Shown: in pieces, positions 36,500 to 45,508 of the stretch
Numbering within the stretch: position 1 is the stretch's first letter
Layout: each line of letters opens with the position of its first letter
NCBI RefSeq assembly: GCF_000153825.1
Contig: NZ_DS022299.1
Location: 186,001-250,000 of the forward strand
Direction: 5' to 3'
Source of the DNA: Synechococcus sp. RS9916
Lineage (GTDB): Bacteria > Cyanobacteriota > Cyanobacteriia > PCC-6307 > Cyanobiaceae
Length of the DNA: 64,000 nt
Notes under the pieces: model-generated
Told to the model about the DNA's origin: nothing
Seen by the model: only the letters and a program-made list of their open reading frames with translations
Database searches by the model: none
Translations under genes and position numbers: made by a program

Positions 36500-36865
36500 G
36501 TGACCTGGATTCAACGCTGCGTGGCCGCCCTCTCCCTTGTGGTGCTGGCCTTGATGGCGATGGCTCCTCAGGTGGAGGCCGCTGAGGTGCTGCAGGTGCG
36601 CTCGTCGTCCTTGCTGCAGATCGGTGATCGCAACCGCAACTACACCGTGCAATTGGCCTGCCTTGAGGTGGCGGATGCTGATGAGCAGGCGGCAGTGACC
36701 TACCTGCGCCAGGCGCTGCCCCGTCGTCAGCGGGTGAACCTGCGACCCGAAGGCTCCGTGGATGGCACCCTGCTGGCTCGCGTCACTCCCCTGGGTTCTG
36801 ATCAGGATCTGAGCGCGGCCCTAGCTGAGGCCGGCTTGGCCCGCCTCAGCTGCGGGGCAGCCTGA
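36500..36865 (+). CDS. Secreted small protein with degenerate nuclease-like fold
   Basis: About 121 residues from GTG 36500; a TTG at 36476 overlapping the ilvB stop is an alternative (129 residues). A cleavable signal peptide is clear (CVAALSLVVLALMAMAPQVEA / AEVL). The rest (LLQIGDRNRNYTVQLACLEVAD ... LAEAGLARLSC) resembles the beta-barrel of staphylococcal nucleases (SNase). The usual Asp and Arg catalytic positions are not visible, so nuclease activity is doubtful. Two Cys could form a disulfide. It is close to ilvB and to the next small membrane gene (2-base gap), so all three may be cotranscribed. Confidence 0.65.
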   Translation: MTWIQRCVAALSLVVLALMAMAPQVEAAEVLQVRSSSLLQIGDRNRNYTVQLACLEVADADEQAAVTYLRQALPRRQRVNLRPEGSVDGTLLARVTPLGSDQDLSAALAEAGLARLSCGAA

Positions 36866-36867
36866 CG

Positions 36868-37086
36868 ATGGCGCGCAACACCGTTGCAGCAGGTGTGGTG
36901 ATGGTGCCGTGTCTGCTCCTGGGCGCGGCGTTCATGAGTACTGCCCTCTGGACTGATGCTGCTGGTCCCAATCGCCCACTGGCCTTAGGTCTCGGGGCGA
37001 TGCTGTCGGGAGCTGGTCTGCTGGCCTATTTCCTGCCGGGGTCAGAGCCTGTGACAAATCAGGACGAGTCGGAGCGCGATCCCTAG
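36868..37086 (+). CDS. Small membrane protein of unknown function
   Basis: 72 residues with two transmembrane helices (VAAGVVMVPCLLLGAAFMSTAL and ALGLGAMLSGAGLLAYFLPG) joined by a short loop, and an acidic soluble tail. It follows the nuclease-like gene after 2 bases. No family recognised. Confidence 0.65.
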   Translation: MARNTVAAGVVMVPCLLLGAAFMSTALWTDAAGPNRPLALGLGAMLSGAGLLAYFLPGSEPVTNQDESERDP

Positions 37087-37112
37087 CTTGAAGTGGCTGG
37101 GATTGCACCCCC

Positions 37113-38339
37113 ATGGCCCTCTTGATCAAGACCTTTCTCGTCTCCGCAGTGCAGCGGTGTCGCGAAAGGTCGCTCCGTTGGCGTCCCCTGCTGTTGGTGC
37201 TGGCCAGTGTGGTCGGATGTCAGGCCATGGCTGCCAGCCGACAGATCACGGCACCGGTTGCTTTGGTCATCCCCAGGGGACTTGAGGGGGCACGTCAATC
37301 GTTCCTGCAAGGGTTATCGCTTGGGGAACAGGCCGTGCGTGCCTGTGGTGCCACCCCGGCCCCTTTGATGATTCAGTCGCTGGGTTGGGATGGTGACCCT
37401 CGGGCTCTCTTCCCCACCAATGGCGAGGGAGAACCCTTGCTTCCGTCTCTGGTGGTGGCTCCCTATGCCGCTGATCTGCGCACCTACAGCCAACTGGCGC
37501 AGGACGGTGATGCACGGGTGTTGCTTGCCCATCAGCGGGGATCGTCGTTGGATGGATTAACCGGTCTTGATGAACAGGGGCGGTTATGGCCGTTGCTTCC
37601 ATCCCGGGACGATGATCTGCGTGCGCTGGCGCAAGGGGCGCTCGATCGCGGCTTCAAGCGGGTGATGGTAGTGAGTGATCCTTCGAGCCATGAAGGGGAT
37701 TGGTCTTCTGCATTCGTGACGCAGTTCGAGGGGGTGGGAGGCAAGGTTCTCTCCTATACCCAGGAGAAGGTGCAGGAGCTGGATGGCACCGATTCCAAGC
37801 GCCTGGTCCTGCTTCAGAAGGATGTGGACTGGCTCGGACCTGATGCGATTGTGCTGGCGGCAGCGCCGCAGGGTCGGCTGGCGGGGCTGCTGAGCGAGCA
37901 GCAGCGCCAGGGTCGCGTGGGCTCGCGGCCAGCCTGGGTTTGGTTGATCAGCCCAGCGCGAACCGCTGACGTGCCTGCGCAGTCTTGGCCCCAACTGGTT
38001 CTGGAGACCCCGGCCCATGGGCCGGGGTGGGCAGGTTTTTCCAAGCGTTTCCAGCAGCGTTGGGGTTATGCCCCCGATTTGGTCGCTGCTGCTGGTTATG
38101 AGACGGCTGGCGTGTTGGCGCTCACCACCGCCGGACCGGTGCCCCTGGCCAGTGATGGCACGCAGGATCCGCTGGCCTGGGTGAACCCCACGGCGGATCC
38201 ATTGCCTTTGTGCGAGGCGATCGAGCGCCGCCGCAAGGGTGAATCAGCCCGTTTGGAGGGGGTGGCGAGCGATTTTGCGCTACGACCAGGCAAGGCCCCG
38301 ACCGGTGTGGCCTCATCCCGTCTGATCGCGCCTCAGTAA
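37113..38339 (+). CDS. Periplasmic-binding-protein-like lipoprotein (LpoA/ABC-substrate fold)
   Basis: 408 residues from ATG 37113. A basic N-terminus and a hydrophobic stretch end in LASVVGCQAM, with Cys about residue 35, a plausible lipobox. The remainder has a type I periplasmic-binding fold: PVALVIPRGLEGARQSFLQGLSLGEQAV (the AARSFxxG-type start), LGWDGDPRALF, FKRVMVVSDPSSHEGDW and VQFEGVGGKVLSY-like segments, then DAIVLAAAPQ. Related folds occur in branched-chain amino-acid binding proteins and in LpoA, the activator of penicillin-binding proteins. No ABC permease or ATPase lies next to it, so a regulatory role is as likely as transport. Confidence 0.72.
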   Translation: MALLIKTFLVSAVQRCRERSLRWRPLLLVLASVVGCQAMAASRQITAPVALVIPRGLEGARQSFLQGLSLGEQAVRACGATPAPLMIQSLGWDGDPRALFPTNGEGEPLLPSLVVAPYAADLRTYSQLAQDGDARVLLAHQRGSSLDGLTGLDEQGRLWPLLPSRDDDLRALAQGALDRGFKRVMVVSDPSSHEGDWSSAFVTQFEGVGGKVLSYTQEKVQELDGTDSKRLVLLQKDVDWLGPDAIVLAAAPQGRLAGLLSEQQRQGRVGSRPAWVWLISPARTADVPAQSWPQLVLETPAHGPGWAGFSKRFQQRWGYAPDLVAAAGYETAGVLALTTAGPVPLASDGTQDPLAWVNPTADPLPLCEAIERRRKGESARLEGVASDFALRPGKAPTGVASSRLIAPQ

Positions 38340-38372
38340 GGTTTTTGAGCAAGCCCGGGGCAGTGGACGCAG

Positions 38373-40040
38373 GTGTTGCGCTTGAGCGAGGTTCGGCTGC
38401 CTCTCGATCATGGGCAGGAAGATCTGGAGCAGGCGATTTTGCGCCGATTGCGCATTCCGCCGGAACGGCTGTTGAGCCATCGCCTGATCAAGCGCAGCAT
38501 TGATGCACGACGGCGCGAACGCATTCAGCTGATTTACAGCCTTGATGTGGAGGTGCGGGGCGAATCGGCTGTGTTGCGCAAGCATCGGGCCGATCAACGG
38601 CTCCGGGTTGCCCCCGACACCCGCTATCGCCCAGTGGCCAAGGCCCCTGAGGGATTTGGGATTGAGGGAACCACACGGCCCGTGGTGGTGGGGGCAGGTC
38701 CCTGCGGTTATTTCGCTGCGCTCTTGCTGGCGCAGATGGGCTTTCGCCCGTTGCTGCTGGAACGGGGTCAGGCCGTGAAGCAACGCACCGCTGACACCTT
38801 CGGTTTCTGGCGGGGCAACAGCCCTTTCAACCCAGAATCCAATGCCCAATTTGGTGAGGGTGGAGCGGGAACGTTCTCTGACGGCAAGCTCTACAGCCAG
38901 GTCAGTGATCCTGAGCACTATGGCCGCAAGGTGCTGGAGGAGCTGGTGGCTTGTGGCGCCAGCGAGGAGATCCTTACGGTGCATCGCCCCCATATCGGCA
39001 CGTTCAAGCTCGCCACGGTTGTTCGCGGCCTCCGTGCTCGGATTGAAGCCTTGGGAGGTGAAGTGCGGTTCAACAGCCGCGTGACACGCCTTCAGCTCAG
39101 CGATGGCAGCGCTGAGAAGCCGTATCAACTCGATGGGTTGGTGTTGGCCGATGGAACGAAGATTCCCTGTCGCCATCTGGTGCTGGCTCCCGGTCATTCA
39201 GCGCGGGACTGCTTTGAAATGCTGGAGGAGATCGGTGTGCAGCTGCAGCGCAAACCGTTTTCCGTCGGCGTGCGGATTGAGCACCCGCAGCATCTGATTG
39301 ATGCAGCCCGTTGGGGGGAGGCGGCGGGTCATCCGCGCCTCGGGGCCGCCGAGTACAAGCTTGTGCACCATGCCGAGAACGGACGCTGCGTTTACAGCTT
39401 CTGCATGTGTCCGGGTGGATTTGTGGTGGGGGCAACGTCGGAAGAAGGCCGGGTTGTCACCAATGGCATGAGCCAGCATTCCCGCAACGAGCGCAACGCC
39501 AACAGCGGTTTGGTCGTGGCCCTGGACGCCGATGATCTGGCCCCATTTGAGCGCTTCCCCGGTGACCCATTGGCGGGGATTGCCCTGCAACGGGAGTTAG
39601 AAGAGCGCGCCTTCAGGCTGGGCGGCAGCTGTTATGCCGCACCGGCGCAGCGTCTGGAGGATTTCCTCGCGTCCCGGCCATCGACCCGTCTTGGTGCCAT
39701 CGCAGCGTCGTATCAGCCGGGCGTGCATCCCGCCGATCTGGATGATTTGCTGCCCACGCCCATCGTTGAGGCCTTGCGGGAAGCGTTGCCGGCCTTTGCC
39801 CGCAAGTTGAAGGGTTACGACCACCCTGATGCAGTGCTCACTGGCGTGGAAACGCGCACGTCATCGCCTGTGCGGATTCCCAGGGATGACGCGCTCGAAT
39901 CGCTCAATGTGCGGGGGCTGGTGCCGGCGGGTGAGGGGGCGGGATACGCCGGCGGCATCCTGTCCGCTGGAATTGACGGCATTCGGGCCGCTGAGGCCTT
40001 AGCCCTCCAAATCCTCGCAACGGGTCCGCAGCCCAATTGA
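38373..40040 (+). CDS. NAD(P)/FAD-dependent dehydrogenase (COG2509-like)
   Basis: 555 residues, GTG start. An N-terminal domain of about 90 residues (LRLSEVRLPLDHGQEDLEQAILRRLRI) comes before the FAD Rossmann motif PVVVGAGPCGYFAALLLAQMGFRPLLLERG near residue 108. The central part has FGEGGAGTFSDGKLYSQVSD, and a final FAD box (LVPAGEGAGYAGGILSAGIDGIRAAEALA) closes the fold. This matches the widespread but uncharacterised flavin dehydrogenases. The substrate is unknown. It is on the same strand as the lipoprotein gene (33-base gap). Confidence 0.88.
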   Translation: MLRLSEVRLPLDHGQEDLEQAILRRLRIPPERLLSHRLIKRSIDARRRERIQLIYSLDVEVRGESAVLRKHRADQRLRVAPDTRYRPVAKAPEGFGIEGTTRPVVVGAGPCGYFAALLLAQMGFRPLLLERGQAVKQRTADTFGFWRGNSPFNPESNAQFGEGGAGTFSDGKLYSQVSDPEHYGRKVLEELVACGASEEILTVHRPHIGTFKLATVVRGLRARIEALGGEVRFNSRVTRLQLSDGSAEKPYQLDGLVLADGTKIPCRHLVLAPGHSARDCFEMLEEIGVQLQRKPFSVGVRIEHPQHLIDAARWGEAAGHPRLGAAEYKLVHHAENGRCVYSFCMCPGGFVVGATSEEGRVVTNGMSQHSRNERNANSGLVVALDADDLAPFERFPGDPLAGIALQRELEERAFRLGGSCYAAPAQRLEDFLASRPSTRLGAIAASYQPGVHPADLDDLLPTPIVEALREALPAFARKLKGYDHPDAVLTGVETRTSSPVRIPRDDALESLNVRGLVPAGEGAGYAGGILSAGIDGIRAAEALALQILATGPQPN

Positions 40041-40059
40041 CCCTCATCCGTCCCGGCGA

Positions 40060-40671
40060 TCAATACCAGGAAAAGGGAACGGAGGAGTGGTGCACCACGA
40101 TGCGTAAGGCACCCGAATCATCACGCACGTAGCCGAAGGTTTTGTCGACCTTGCTGGTGGTGCCGTCAGCCGCTTCAACAACCACCCAGCCCATGGCATT
40201 GGCGGTGTTGCCAAAGATCTGAATCACGGCCATGTCAGGCTCACATTTCACCCAGGGGCTGCGCTTGGCCCCGGGTGTGCCAATGGCGAAACCAGGGTCG
40301 TCAAAGGCAGGATTGCCCCCCACGAAATACGACAACGCACCACTGCGGGTGTCCCGGAACGTGACGTCACCCTTGGCCCAGGTGGGGTTAAAGGCCACGG
40401 GACCGAACTGATAGCCGTAGGCCGCATCAATGATTTCGCCTGCCAGGGGCTTGGATTTGGCCAGCCCTCCCTCGGAGTGGGCTTTGCTGATGCTGACGAG
40501 GGCGTTGCACCAGGCGTCTTGGGCCGCCTTCACGTCGCTGACACTGATGGTTGCTTCCATCACCGATGGCTGGGCATCGGCGGCAACTGCACCCATGAGC
40601 AAAGGTGTAAGAGACGCTGCGCCGGCCAGTCCCAGGCGAAGAATCGATTGGAACATCGTGAAAGCTGACAT
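40060..40671 (-). CDS. Secreted SnoaL-like (CaMKII-association-fold) protein
   Basis: 203 residues from ATG 40671 (TTG 40701 would add 10). A signal peptide ends near AVAADAQPS. The mature part begins SVMEATISVSDVKAAQDAWCNALVSISKAHSEGG and ends FGYVRDDSGALRIVVHHSSVPFSWY. This layout is that of the NTF2-like/SnoaL fold, including the C-terminal strand pair with conserved VHHSS. Relatives are sometimes mislabelled phosphoribosyl-AMP cyclohydrolase; none of that enzyme's metal-binding cysteines are visible. The ligand is unknown. The gene is monocistronic. Confidence 0.7.
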   Translation of the reverse strand: MSAFTMFQSILRLGLAGAASLTPLLMGAVAADAQPSVMEATISVSDVKAAQDAWCNALVSISKAHSEGGLAKSKPLAGEIIDAAYGYQFGPVAFNPTWAKGDVTFRDTRSGALSYFVGGNPAFDDPGFAIGTPGAKRSPWVKCEPDMAVIQIFGNTANAMGWVVVEAADGTTSKVDKTFGYVRDDSGALRIVVHHSSVPFSWY

Positions 40672-40739
40672 GCTTTCTTCAAATTGGCTCTTGGTTGACA
40701 ATTCGTCAGCCCTAGCCCTTCATCTGTGAGTGGCCTGGC

Positions 40740-41582
40740 TCAGATTGGCGCTTGCGCCACGATCCCGCTCCACTGAACCGCTTTGACCTGATCACGACGC
40801 CAGGAGTGGAATAACTCGGGTTCACTGACCGTGCAGAGCGGGCAGTGGGCGATGCGTTCGCTGGCCAGGCCTGAACTCTGGAGTTGCAATCTGGCGGCCG
40901 CACGGATGTCCAGGCGGTGCCGTCCCTGCTGCTCATCCGGCAGCAGGACTCCGCTGTCCCGCAGGGCGGCAGTGGAGTCTCCAGCGGCTGCGGAAGTGTC
41001 TGGGATCGCAGCGGCGATCGCGTTCACCACCTCTTCTCCCACCTGGTAGCACTCTCCGCTGACGGCCGGGCCGAGGGCAATGACCAGCTCATCATGCCGG
41101 GCCCCGCGTTCCACTAACCGGTTCATGGCTTCGATCAAGATGCCAGAGGCCACGCCGCGCCAGCCGGCATGGCAGGCCGCGGCATGCCCCGTTCCTGGGT
41201 CAGCAATCAGAACCGGTGTGCAGTCGGCGCCGCAGACCCACAAACTTTGACTGCCTCGGTTGCTCACCAGGCCATCAGCTTCAGGCCACGGGGCGCGATC
41301 GGCGTCCGATGCTTCGAGCACAAGGGAGCCATGCACCTGCTTGGGGCGATGCACCGTGATCCCGGCTGAAAGGTAGGTGGCGAGTTCATCGGGTTCTCGC
41401 CCCTGCCATCGGCGGGTGAAAAACCCATGTTCAAAGCCGTTGGCCTCCAGCAGGTCGCAGCTGAGGTAATAGCCCCCGTAGCAACCGATCCATGTCCATC
41501 CTTCAACGGTGTTGAAAGCGTTGTCGGGGACGGCAAACGGATCGGTGTTGAGCGGGTCGCCAGGCAAGCCCGCTTCGGTCAT
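40740..41582 (-). CDS. pgeF: PgeF/YfiH-family peptidoglycan editing factor (polyphenol-oxidase-like)
   Basis: 280 residues. The copper/zinc site signature of the YfiH (DUF152) family is visible: KQVHGSLVLEA, the metal-binding Cys-Gly-x-Asp-Cys (CGADCTPVLIADPGTG), HAGWRGVASGIL and the Cys-rich C-terminal part with HCPLCTVSEPELFHSWRRD. In E. coli this family removes mis-incorporated residues from peptidoglycan precursors. The ATG overlaps the Tab2 stop by 4 bases, which supports this start and points to translational coupling. Confidence 0.88.
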   Translation of the reverse strand: MTEAGLPGDPLNTDPFAVPDNAFNTVEGWTWIGCYGGYYLSCDLLEANGFEHGFFTRRWQGREPDELATYLSAGITVHRPKQVHGSLVLEASDADRAPWPEADGLVSNRGSQSLWVCGADCTPVLIADPGTGHAAACHAGWRGVASGILIEAMNRLVERGARHDELVIALGPAVSGECYQVGEEVVNAIAAAIPDTSAAAGDSTAALRDSGVLLPDEQQGRHRLDIRAAARLQLQSSGLASERIAHCPLCTVSEPELFHSWRRDQVKAVQWSGIVAQAPI

Positions 41583-42478
41583 GGCTCGGGCTGATCACGG
41601 AGCATCCAGAACCCTTCGAAACGGGGATGATCCGGCGTGGTCTGCACGGCGATGAATTGCAAGCCGGAGGCTGTGGTGCGGGTCTCGGCGAGGGCTTGCT
41701 TGGCTGCTTCGGCACTCGCTGGGTCCAGATCGGTCACCAGCCAGCTGTCGTCCTGGCCGGCGTCAAGGATCAGCTGACGCCCATCGATCCTCAGACGCAC
41801 GGGCTCGAGGCCGCCGAGCCAGCCCGCCAGAGCGAGAGCGCGTGTGCTGCTGAACAGGCGAAGACCCGGGATGGGTTGGGCTGGATCGAGGCCTTCCGGA
41901 ATCGGCAGCAAGCCGTTGAACCCGAGAGGCCATTCCTTGGCCTCGGCAAGGCTGCCCAGAGGGAGGTTCGCCCAGCTCAACGCATCGCCGCGAACCGCTT
42001 CGGGGAGTGGGATGGCGGGGGTGCTTACGGCCACGGGTGGTGGGGCGAGGGGGCCTGCCATGTAGCCCTCTTCCTTGGGATACACCTCGCGGTCCCGCTC
42101 GGCCATCCAATCGATCAGCGCGTAAGTGCGGCGACTCGGAACCATTTCCAGATCCAGGGCCGCAGCTGCGCGCTGCACCATCGTGCGCATGGCACTGCGC
42201 CAGGAGCGCAGCCGCCGGGGTGCTCGCCATCCATCCGCTTCGGCTGCGGTCATGGCGTCACGCAGTGCTTCCGTCAGCCAGGTGGAATTCACCTCCCCCG
42301 CAGGGCAGCGACGGGCGTAGCGGAATGCTTCACCTCCGCCCAACTCCGGGGTGCTGCTGATCAGCAATTCCCAGCGCTTTTTGCCATCAGGCTCAAGGAT
42401 CGGCCTTGAATAGAAGTCGAGCTCCCAGTCGGCTTGCCGGTCGAGGGTTGGGTTGCGAGGCGGGTCGGCCGCGATCAT
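41579..42478 (-). CDS. Tab2/Atab2-family RNA-binding protein
   Basis: 299 residues. The N-terminal WELDFYSRPILEPDGKKRWELLISS is diagnostic of the Tab2/Atab2 (DUF1092) family. In algae and plants these proteins bind psaB mRNA and are needed for its translation and for photosystem I assembly. Family blocks follow: WRSAMRTMVQRAAAALDLEMVPSRRTYALIDWM and EREVYPKEEGYM-like sequence. The role in cyanobacteria is by homology. It is overlapped by 4 bases on both sides, by the S1-domain gene upstream and pgeF downstream. Confidence 0.92.
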   Translation of the reverse strand: MIAADPPRNPTLDRQADWELDFYSRPILEPDGKKRWELLISSTPELGGGEAFRYARRCPAGEVNSTWLTEALRDAMTAAEADGWRAPRRLRSWRSAMRTMVQRAAAALDLEMVPSRRTYALIDWMAERDREVYPKEEGYMAGPLAPPPVAVSTPAIPLPEAVRGDALSWANLPLGSLAEAKEWPLGFNGLLPIPEGLDPAQPIPGLRLFSSTRALALAGWLGGLEPVRLRIDGRQLILDAGQDDSWLVTDLDPASAEAAKQALAETRTTASGLQFIAVQTTPDHPRFEGFWMLRDQPEP

Positions 42479-43794
42479 CCGGCTGATTGTTCTTGTTGTC
42501 TGAGGACGTTACGAGCACGATTGGCCCGATCGACGGCTTCCGCCATCACTTTGTCTTTTTCAACCAACAGTTCGCCGGGCTGACCTTCGAGCATGGCGGT
42601 GTTGAGGGCAATGCGTCCTCGGCCCGGGTCGAGCTCAGTGATCAGTGCCTTCACTAGGTCGCCGTGGTCAAACACTTCGCGCAGGGATCGGAGGCTGCCG
42701 CCGGTAATCACCGACTGATGCAACAGACCACTGATCCCCCCAAGGTCGACGAAGAAGCCATAAGGCTTCACCGCCACAACGTGGCCTTCCACCAGCTGAC
42801 CCACTTCCAGCTCAGAGAAGCGGGCTGCCGTGGCGGCTCTCTTCTCCGACAGCACGAGCTTGCGGGTTTCTGAATTCACCTCGAGGAATGCCACCCCAAG
42901 GGTTTTGCCCACCAAGGATTCGTGGTTTTCACCATCCTGCAACTGGGAACGAGGAATGAAGCCCCGCAGCCCTTCCAGATCGCAGGTGACGCCGCCGCGG
43001 TTGAAGCCGCTCACCTTGACCTGCACCACCTTGCCTTCTTTCTCCAGCACCTTCACCTTGTCCCAGCTCTGGCGCAGGGCCAGGGCGCGACAGCTGATGG
43101 TGACCATGCCATCCGCGTTCTGCTCACGGGTGACCAGCACATCGATCTCAAGTCCTTTCGGAAAGCGTTCCTTGAGGTTGGTGATCACCCCGAGGCCGCA
43201 TTCGCTTTTGGGCATGAAGCCGGGGGCTTTGCCGCCGATGTCGACATAGACGCCATCGCTTTCAAGGCCGATGACGGTGCCGTGGACCACGTCACCCGTG
43301 GTCCCCACCGGTTCGTTTTCATCCAGGGCAGCCAGGAAGGCTTCTTCGTCGAAATCAAAGTCGTCGACACTGCGGCTGCGGGCGGCTGGCTGCGCGCTAC
43401 CGCCCTGGGCACCTGCTGGGCTGCCCGTGCTGGATCCTTTGGAGCGGGGCTTGCGATCGGCAGGACCGAGGAGGTCGGCCATGGTGAGACCCTCCAGATC
43501 GGAGGTGTCGAACAGGTCGTCGTCCCCTTGAGCAGGTGCCTTGGCCGTGGCGGGGCGACTTGGGGCCGTTGGTGCGTTGGCAGCCGCGGGAGCACCAGCC
43601 TGTTGCGCGGCTTGCTCCAGTTCACGGGCCCGCTGAAGAGCCTGTTCAGCGGCAGCACGTGCTGCGTCCGCTTCGCGACGCAGACGCTCTTGCTCGTCCT
43701 TGCGGGTGATCTGCATCACCTGCGGGGGTTTGAGATCGGCGGAAGGCTTCGGCGCCTTGGGTTGTTTTGGCTGCGGGCTGCCTGATCCGGCCAT
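42475..43794 (-). CDS. S1-domain RNA-binding protein (ribosomal protein S1 paralogue)
   Basis: 439 residues. The first 150 are low-complexity (Ala/Gln/Lys/Pro-rich, with EQALQRARELEQAAQQAG helical). Three S1-type OB-fold domains follow: GDVVHGTVIGLESDGVYVDIGGKAPGFMPKSECG, then a second (VQVKVSGFNRGGVTCDLEGLRGFIPRSQL) and a third (GQLVEGHVVAVKPYGFFVDLGGISGLLHQSVITGG). Cyanobacteria carry more than one S1-like protein; this one may be the short form that binds mRNA or nucleic acid. It leads the S1-Tab2-PgeF unit, with 4-base overlaps. Confidence 0.9.
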   Translation of the reverse strand: MAGSGSPQPKQPKAPKPSADLKPPQVMQITRKDEQERLRREADAARAAAEQALQRARELEQAAQQAGAPAAANAPTAPSRPATAKAPAQGDDDLFDTSDLEGLTMADLLGPADRKPRSKGSSTGSPAGAQGGSAQPAARSRSVDDFDFDEEAFLAALDENEPVGTTGDVVHGTVIGLESDGVYVDIGGKAPGFMPKSECGLGVITNLKERFPKGLEIDVLVTREQNADGMVTISCRALALRQSWDKVKVLEKEGKVVQVKVSGFNRGGVTCDLEGLRGFIPRSQLQDGENHESLVGKTLGVAFLEVNSETRKLVLSEKRAATAARFSELEVGQLVEGHVVAVKPYGFFVDLGGISGLLHQSVITGGSLRSLREVFDHGDLVKALITELDPGRGRIALNTAMLEGQPGELLVEKDKVMAEAVDRANRARNVLRQQEQSAG

Positions 43795-43864
43795 GGACCC
43801 CTGTGAGTCGTCGATAGCGCAGTCTGACAGGCAGGGTGGGATGGTGCCGACGAAGTGCGCATCG

Positions 43865-44686
43865 ATGATCAGTTCTCAGCACTGCCTCGATCGTCTGCCC
43901 TGGCCGGAGGTGGTGGATGGGCTTCAGCGCCCTGGCTCCACGGTGGTTTGGCCATTCGGTGCCATTGAGCAGCACGGACCCCACTTACCCCTAGCCACCG
44001 ATGCCTTATTCGCTGATCGCATGTTGGATCGGGTGTTGGCGCAGTTGCCATCCGACCTGCCGATCTGGCGTTTGCCTGTTCAGGCCTTGGGGTTTTCACC
44101 CGAACATGCTGGCTTCCCGGGCACGCTTTCCTTACCTGCAGACCTGCTGATCCGATTGGTGGAGACGGTGGGTCTTCAGTTGGCCGCTCTGGGCGTCCGC
44201 CGCCTGGTGTTGTTCAACGCCCATGGCGGCCAGATCGGCCTGTTGCAGGCTGCGGCGAGAGAGCTGCGCGCCCAGGCCCCTGGCATGGCCGTACTGCCCT
44301 GCTTCCTCTGGAGTGGGGTCAGCGGGCTCAGAGAGCTGTTGCCGTCGCCAGAGCTGGCGAACGGCCTGCATGCGGGCCTGGCTGAAACCAGTCTCATGCT
44401 GGCTTTGGAGCCATCTCTGGTGGGTCCGCAGCGGCCGGTGGATGGTGAGCATGGCAATCCTTCAGTGGCTGCCACCCCTCCGGAAGGTTGGAGCTTGGAG
44501 GGGGCTGCTCCCTGCGCCTGGTTGACCTCCGATCTCAGTGTCAGTGGGGTTGTGGGTGATAGCCGAGCTGCCAATGCCGAGCTGGGGCAGCAGCTTGAGC
44601 ACCGGGTCGTGGATCACTGGCAGCGCTTGTTTCGCAGCCTTCTGGCCAGCGACTGGCCACCGGTCGACTCTGTGCTCAGCTCGTGA
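43865..44686 (+). CDS. Creatininase-family amidohydrolase
   Basis: 273 residues from ATG 43865; an ATG at 43841 is an alternative. The family signature is visible: VWPFGAIEQHGPHLPLATDALFAD (Glu and His metal ligands), LGFSPEHAGFPGTLSL and LVLFNAHGGQIGLLQAAARELR. The C-terminal DGEHGNPSVAA follows. Members hydrolyse cyclic or formamide-type substrates; the substrate here is unknown. It diverges from the S1-Tab2-PgeF unit. The ADO gene is about 80 bases downstream. Confidence 0.85.
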   Translation: MISSQHCLDRLPWPEVVDGLQRPGSTVVWPFGAIEQHGPHLPLATDALFADRMLDRVLAQLPSDLPIWRLPVQALGFSPEHAGFPGTLSLPADLLIRLVETVGLQLAALGVRRLVLFNAHGGQIGLLQAAARELRAQAPGMAVLPCFLWSGVSGLRELLPSPELANGLHAGLAETSLMLALEPSLVGPQRPVDGEHGNPSVAATPPEGWSLEGAAPCAWLTSDLSVSGVVGDSRAANAELGQQLEHRVVDHWQRLFRSLLASDWPPVDSVLSS

Positions 44687-44767
44687 TTTGAAAGGACCTA
44701 AATGGTCCAAATGAGGTTGTGCTGGTTACAGTCGTTCGCATTGCCTGTTTATGGGAACGATCGATCC

Positions 44768-45499
44768 ATGCCGACCCTCAACTCGCCTGAGGTCGCTGCC
44801 ATCAGTGATCAGGACGGATCTGCTTCGCAACTGCCTGACTTCAGCAGCGCGGCTTACAAGGACGCATACAGCCGCATCAACGCGATTGTGATTGAGGGTG
44901 AACAGGAAGCTCACGACAACTACATCTCTCTGGGAACCCTGATCCCTGATCAGGCTGACGAGCTCAAGGGGCTGGCCCGCATGGAGATGAAGCACATGAA
45001 AGGCTTCACCGCGTGCGGCAACAACCTCGGCGTCACCGCTGATATGGATTTCGCCCGCACCTTCTTTGCCCCTCTCCACGGCAACTTCCAGAAGGCCATG
45101 AAGGAAGGCAAGGTGGTGACCTGTCTCCTGATTCAGGCCCTCTTGATCGAGGCCTTCGCCATTTCCGCGTATCACATCTATATCCCTGTAGCCGACCCCT
45201 TCGCCCGCAAGATCACCGAAGGTGTGGTCAAGGACGAATACACCCACCTCAACTACGGCCAGGAGTGGCTCAAAGCCAATTTCGAAGCCAGTAAGGACGA
45301 GCTCATGGAGGCCAACAAGGTCAACCTCCCCTTGATCCGCTCCATGCTCGAAGAGGTGGCCAAGGATGCGGCTGTGCTGCACATGGAAAAAGAAGATCTG
45401 ATCGAGGATTTCCTGATCGCATACCAGGAAGCACTGAACGAAATCGGTTTCAGTTCCCGTGATATCGCCCGTATGGCGGCCGCTGCTCTGGCGGTCTGA
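44768..45499 (+). CDS. Aldehyde-deformylating oxygenase (alkane-forming)
   Basis: 243 residues from ATG 44768. A ferritin-like di-iron enzyme turning fatty aldehydes into alkanes (mainly heptadecane-type) plus formate. The six metal ligands are all present: Glu45 ([10 protein letters not shown]), Glu73 and His76 (RMEMKHMKG), Glu128 (ALLIEAFA), Glu157 and His160 ([11 protein letters not shown]). This matches the numbering known from marine picocyanobacteria. It is followed by the acyl-ACP reductase gene, the established partner in the hydrocarbon pathway. The 139-base spacer holds three stem-loops. Confidence 0.96.
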   Translation: MPTLNSPEVAAISDQDGSASQLPDFSSAAYKDAYSRINAIVIEGEQEAHDNYISLGTLIPDQADELKGLARMEMKHMKGFTACGNNLGVTADMDFARTFFAPLHGNFQKAMKEGKVVTCLLIQALLIEAFAISAYHIYIPVADPFARKITEGVVKDEYTHLNYGQEWLKANFEASKDELMEANKVNLPLIRSMLEEVAKDAAVLHMEKEDLIEDFLIAYQEALNEIGFSSRDIARMAAAALAV

Positions 45500-45508
45500 T
45501 CGGTACGA

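Noticed and set aside
40060-40671. Phosphoribosyl-AMP cyclohydrolase label
   Set aside because: A signal peptide is present and the metal-binding cysteines and aspartates of HisI are absent; the SnoaL-like fold fits better.
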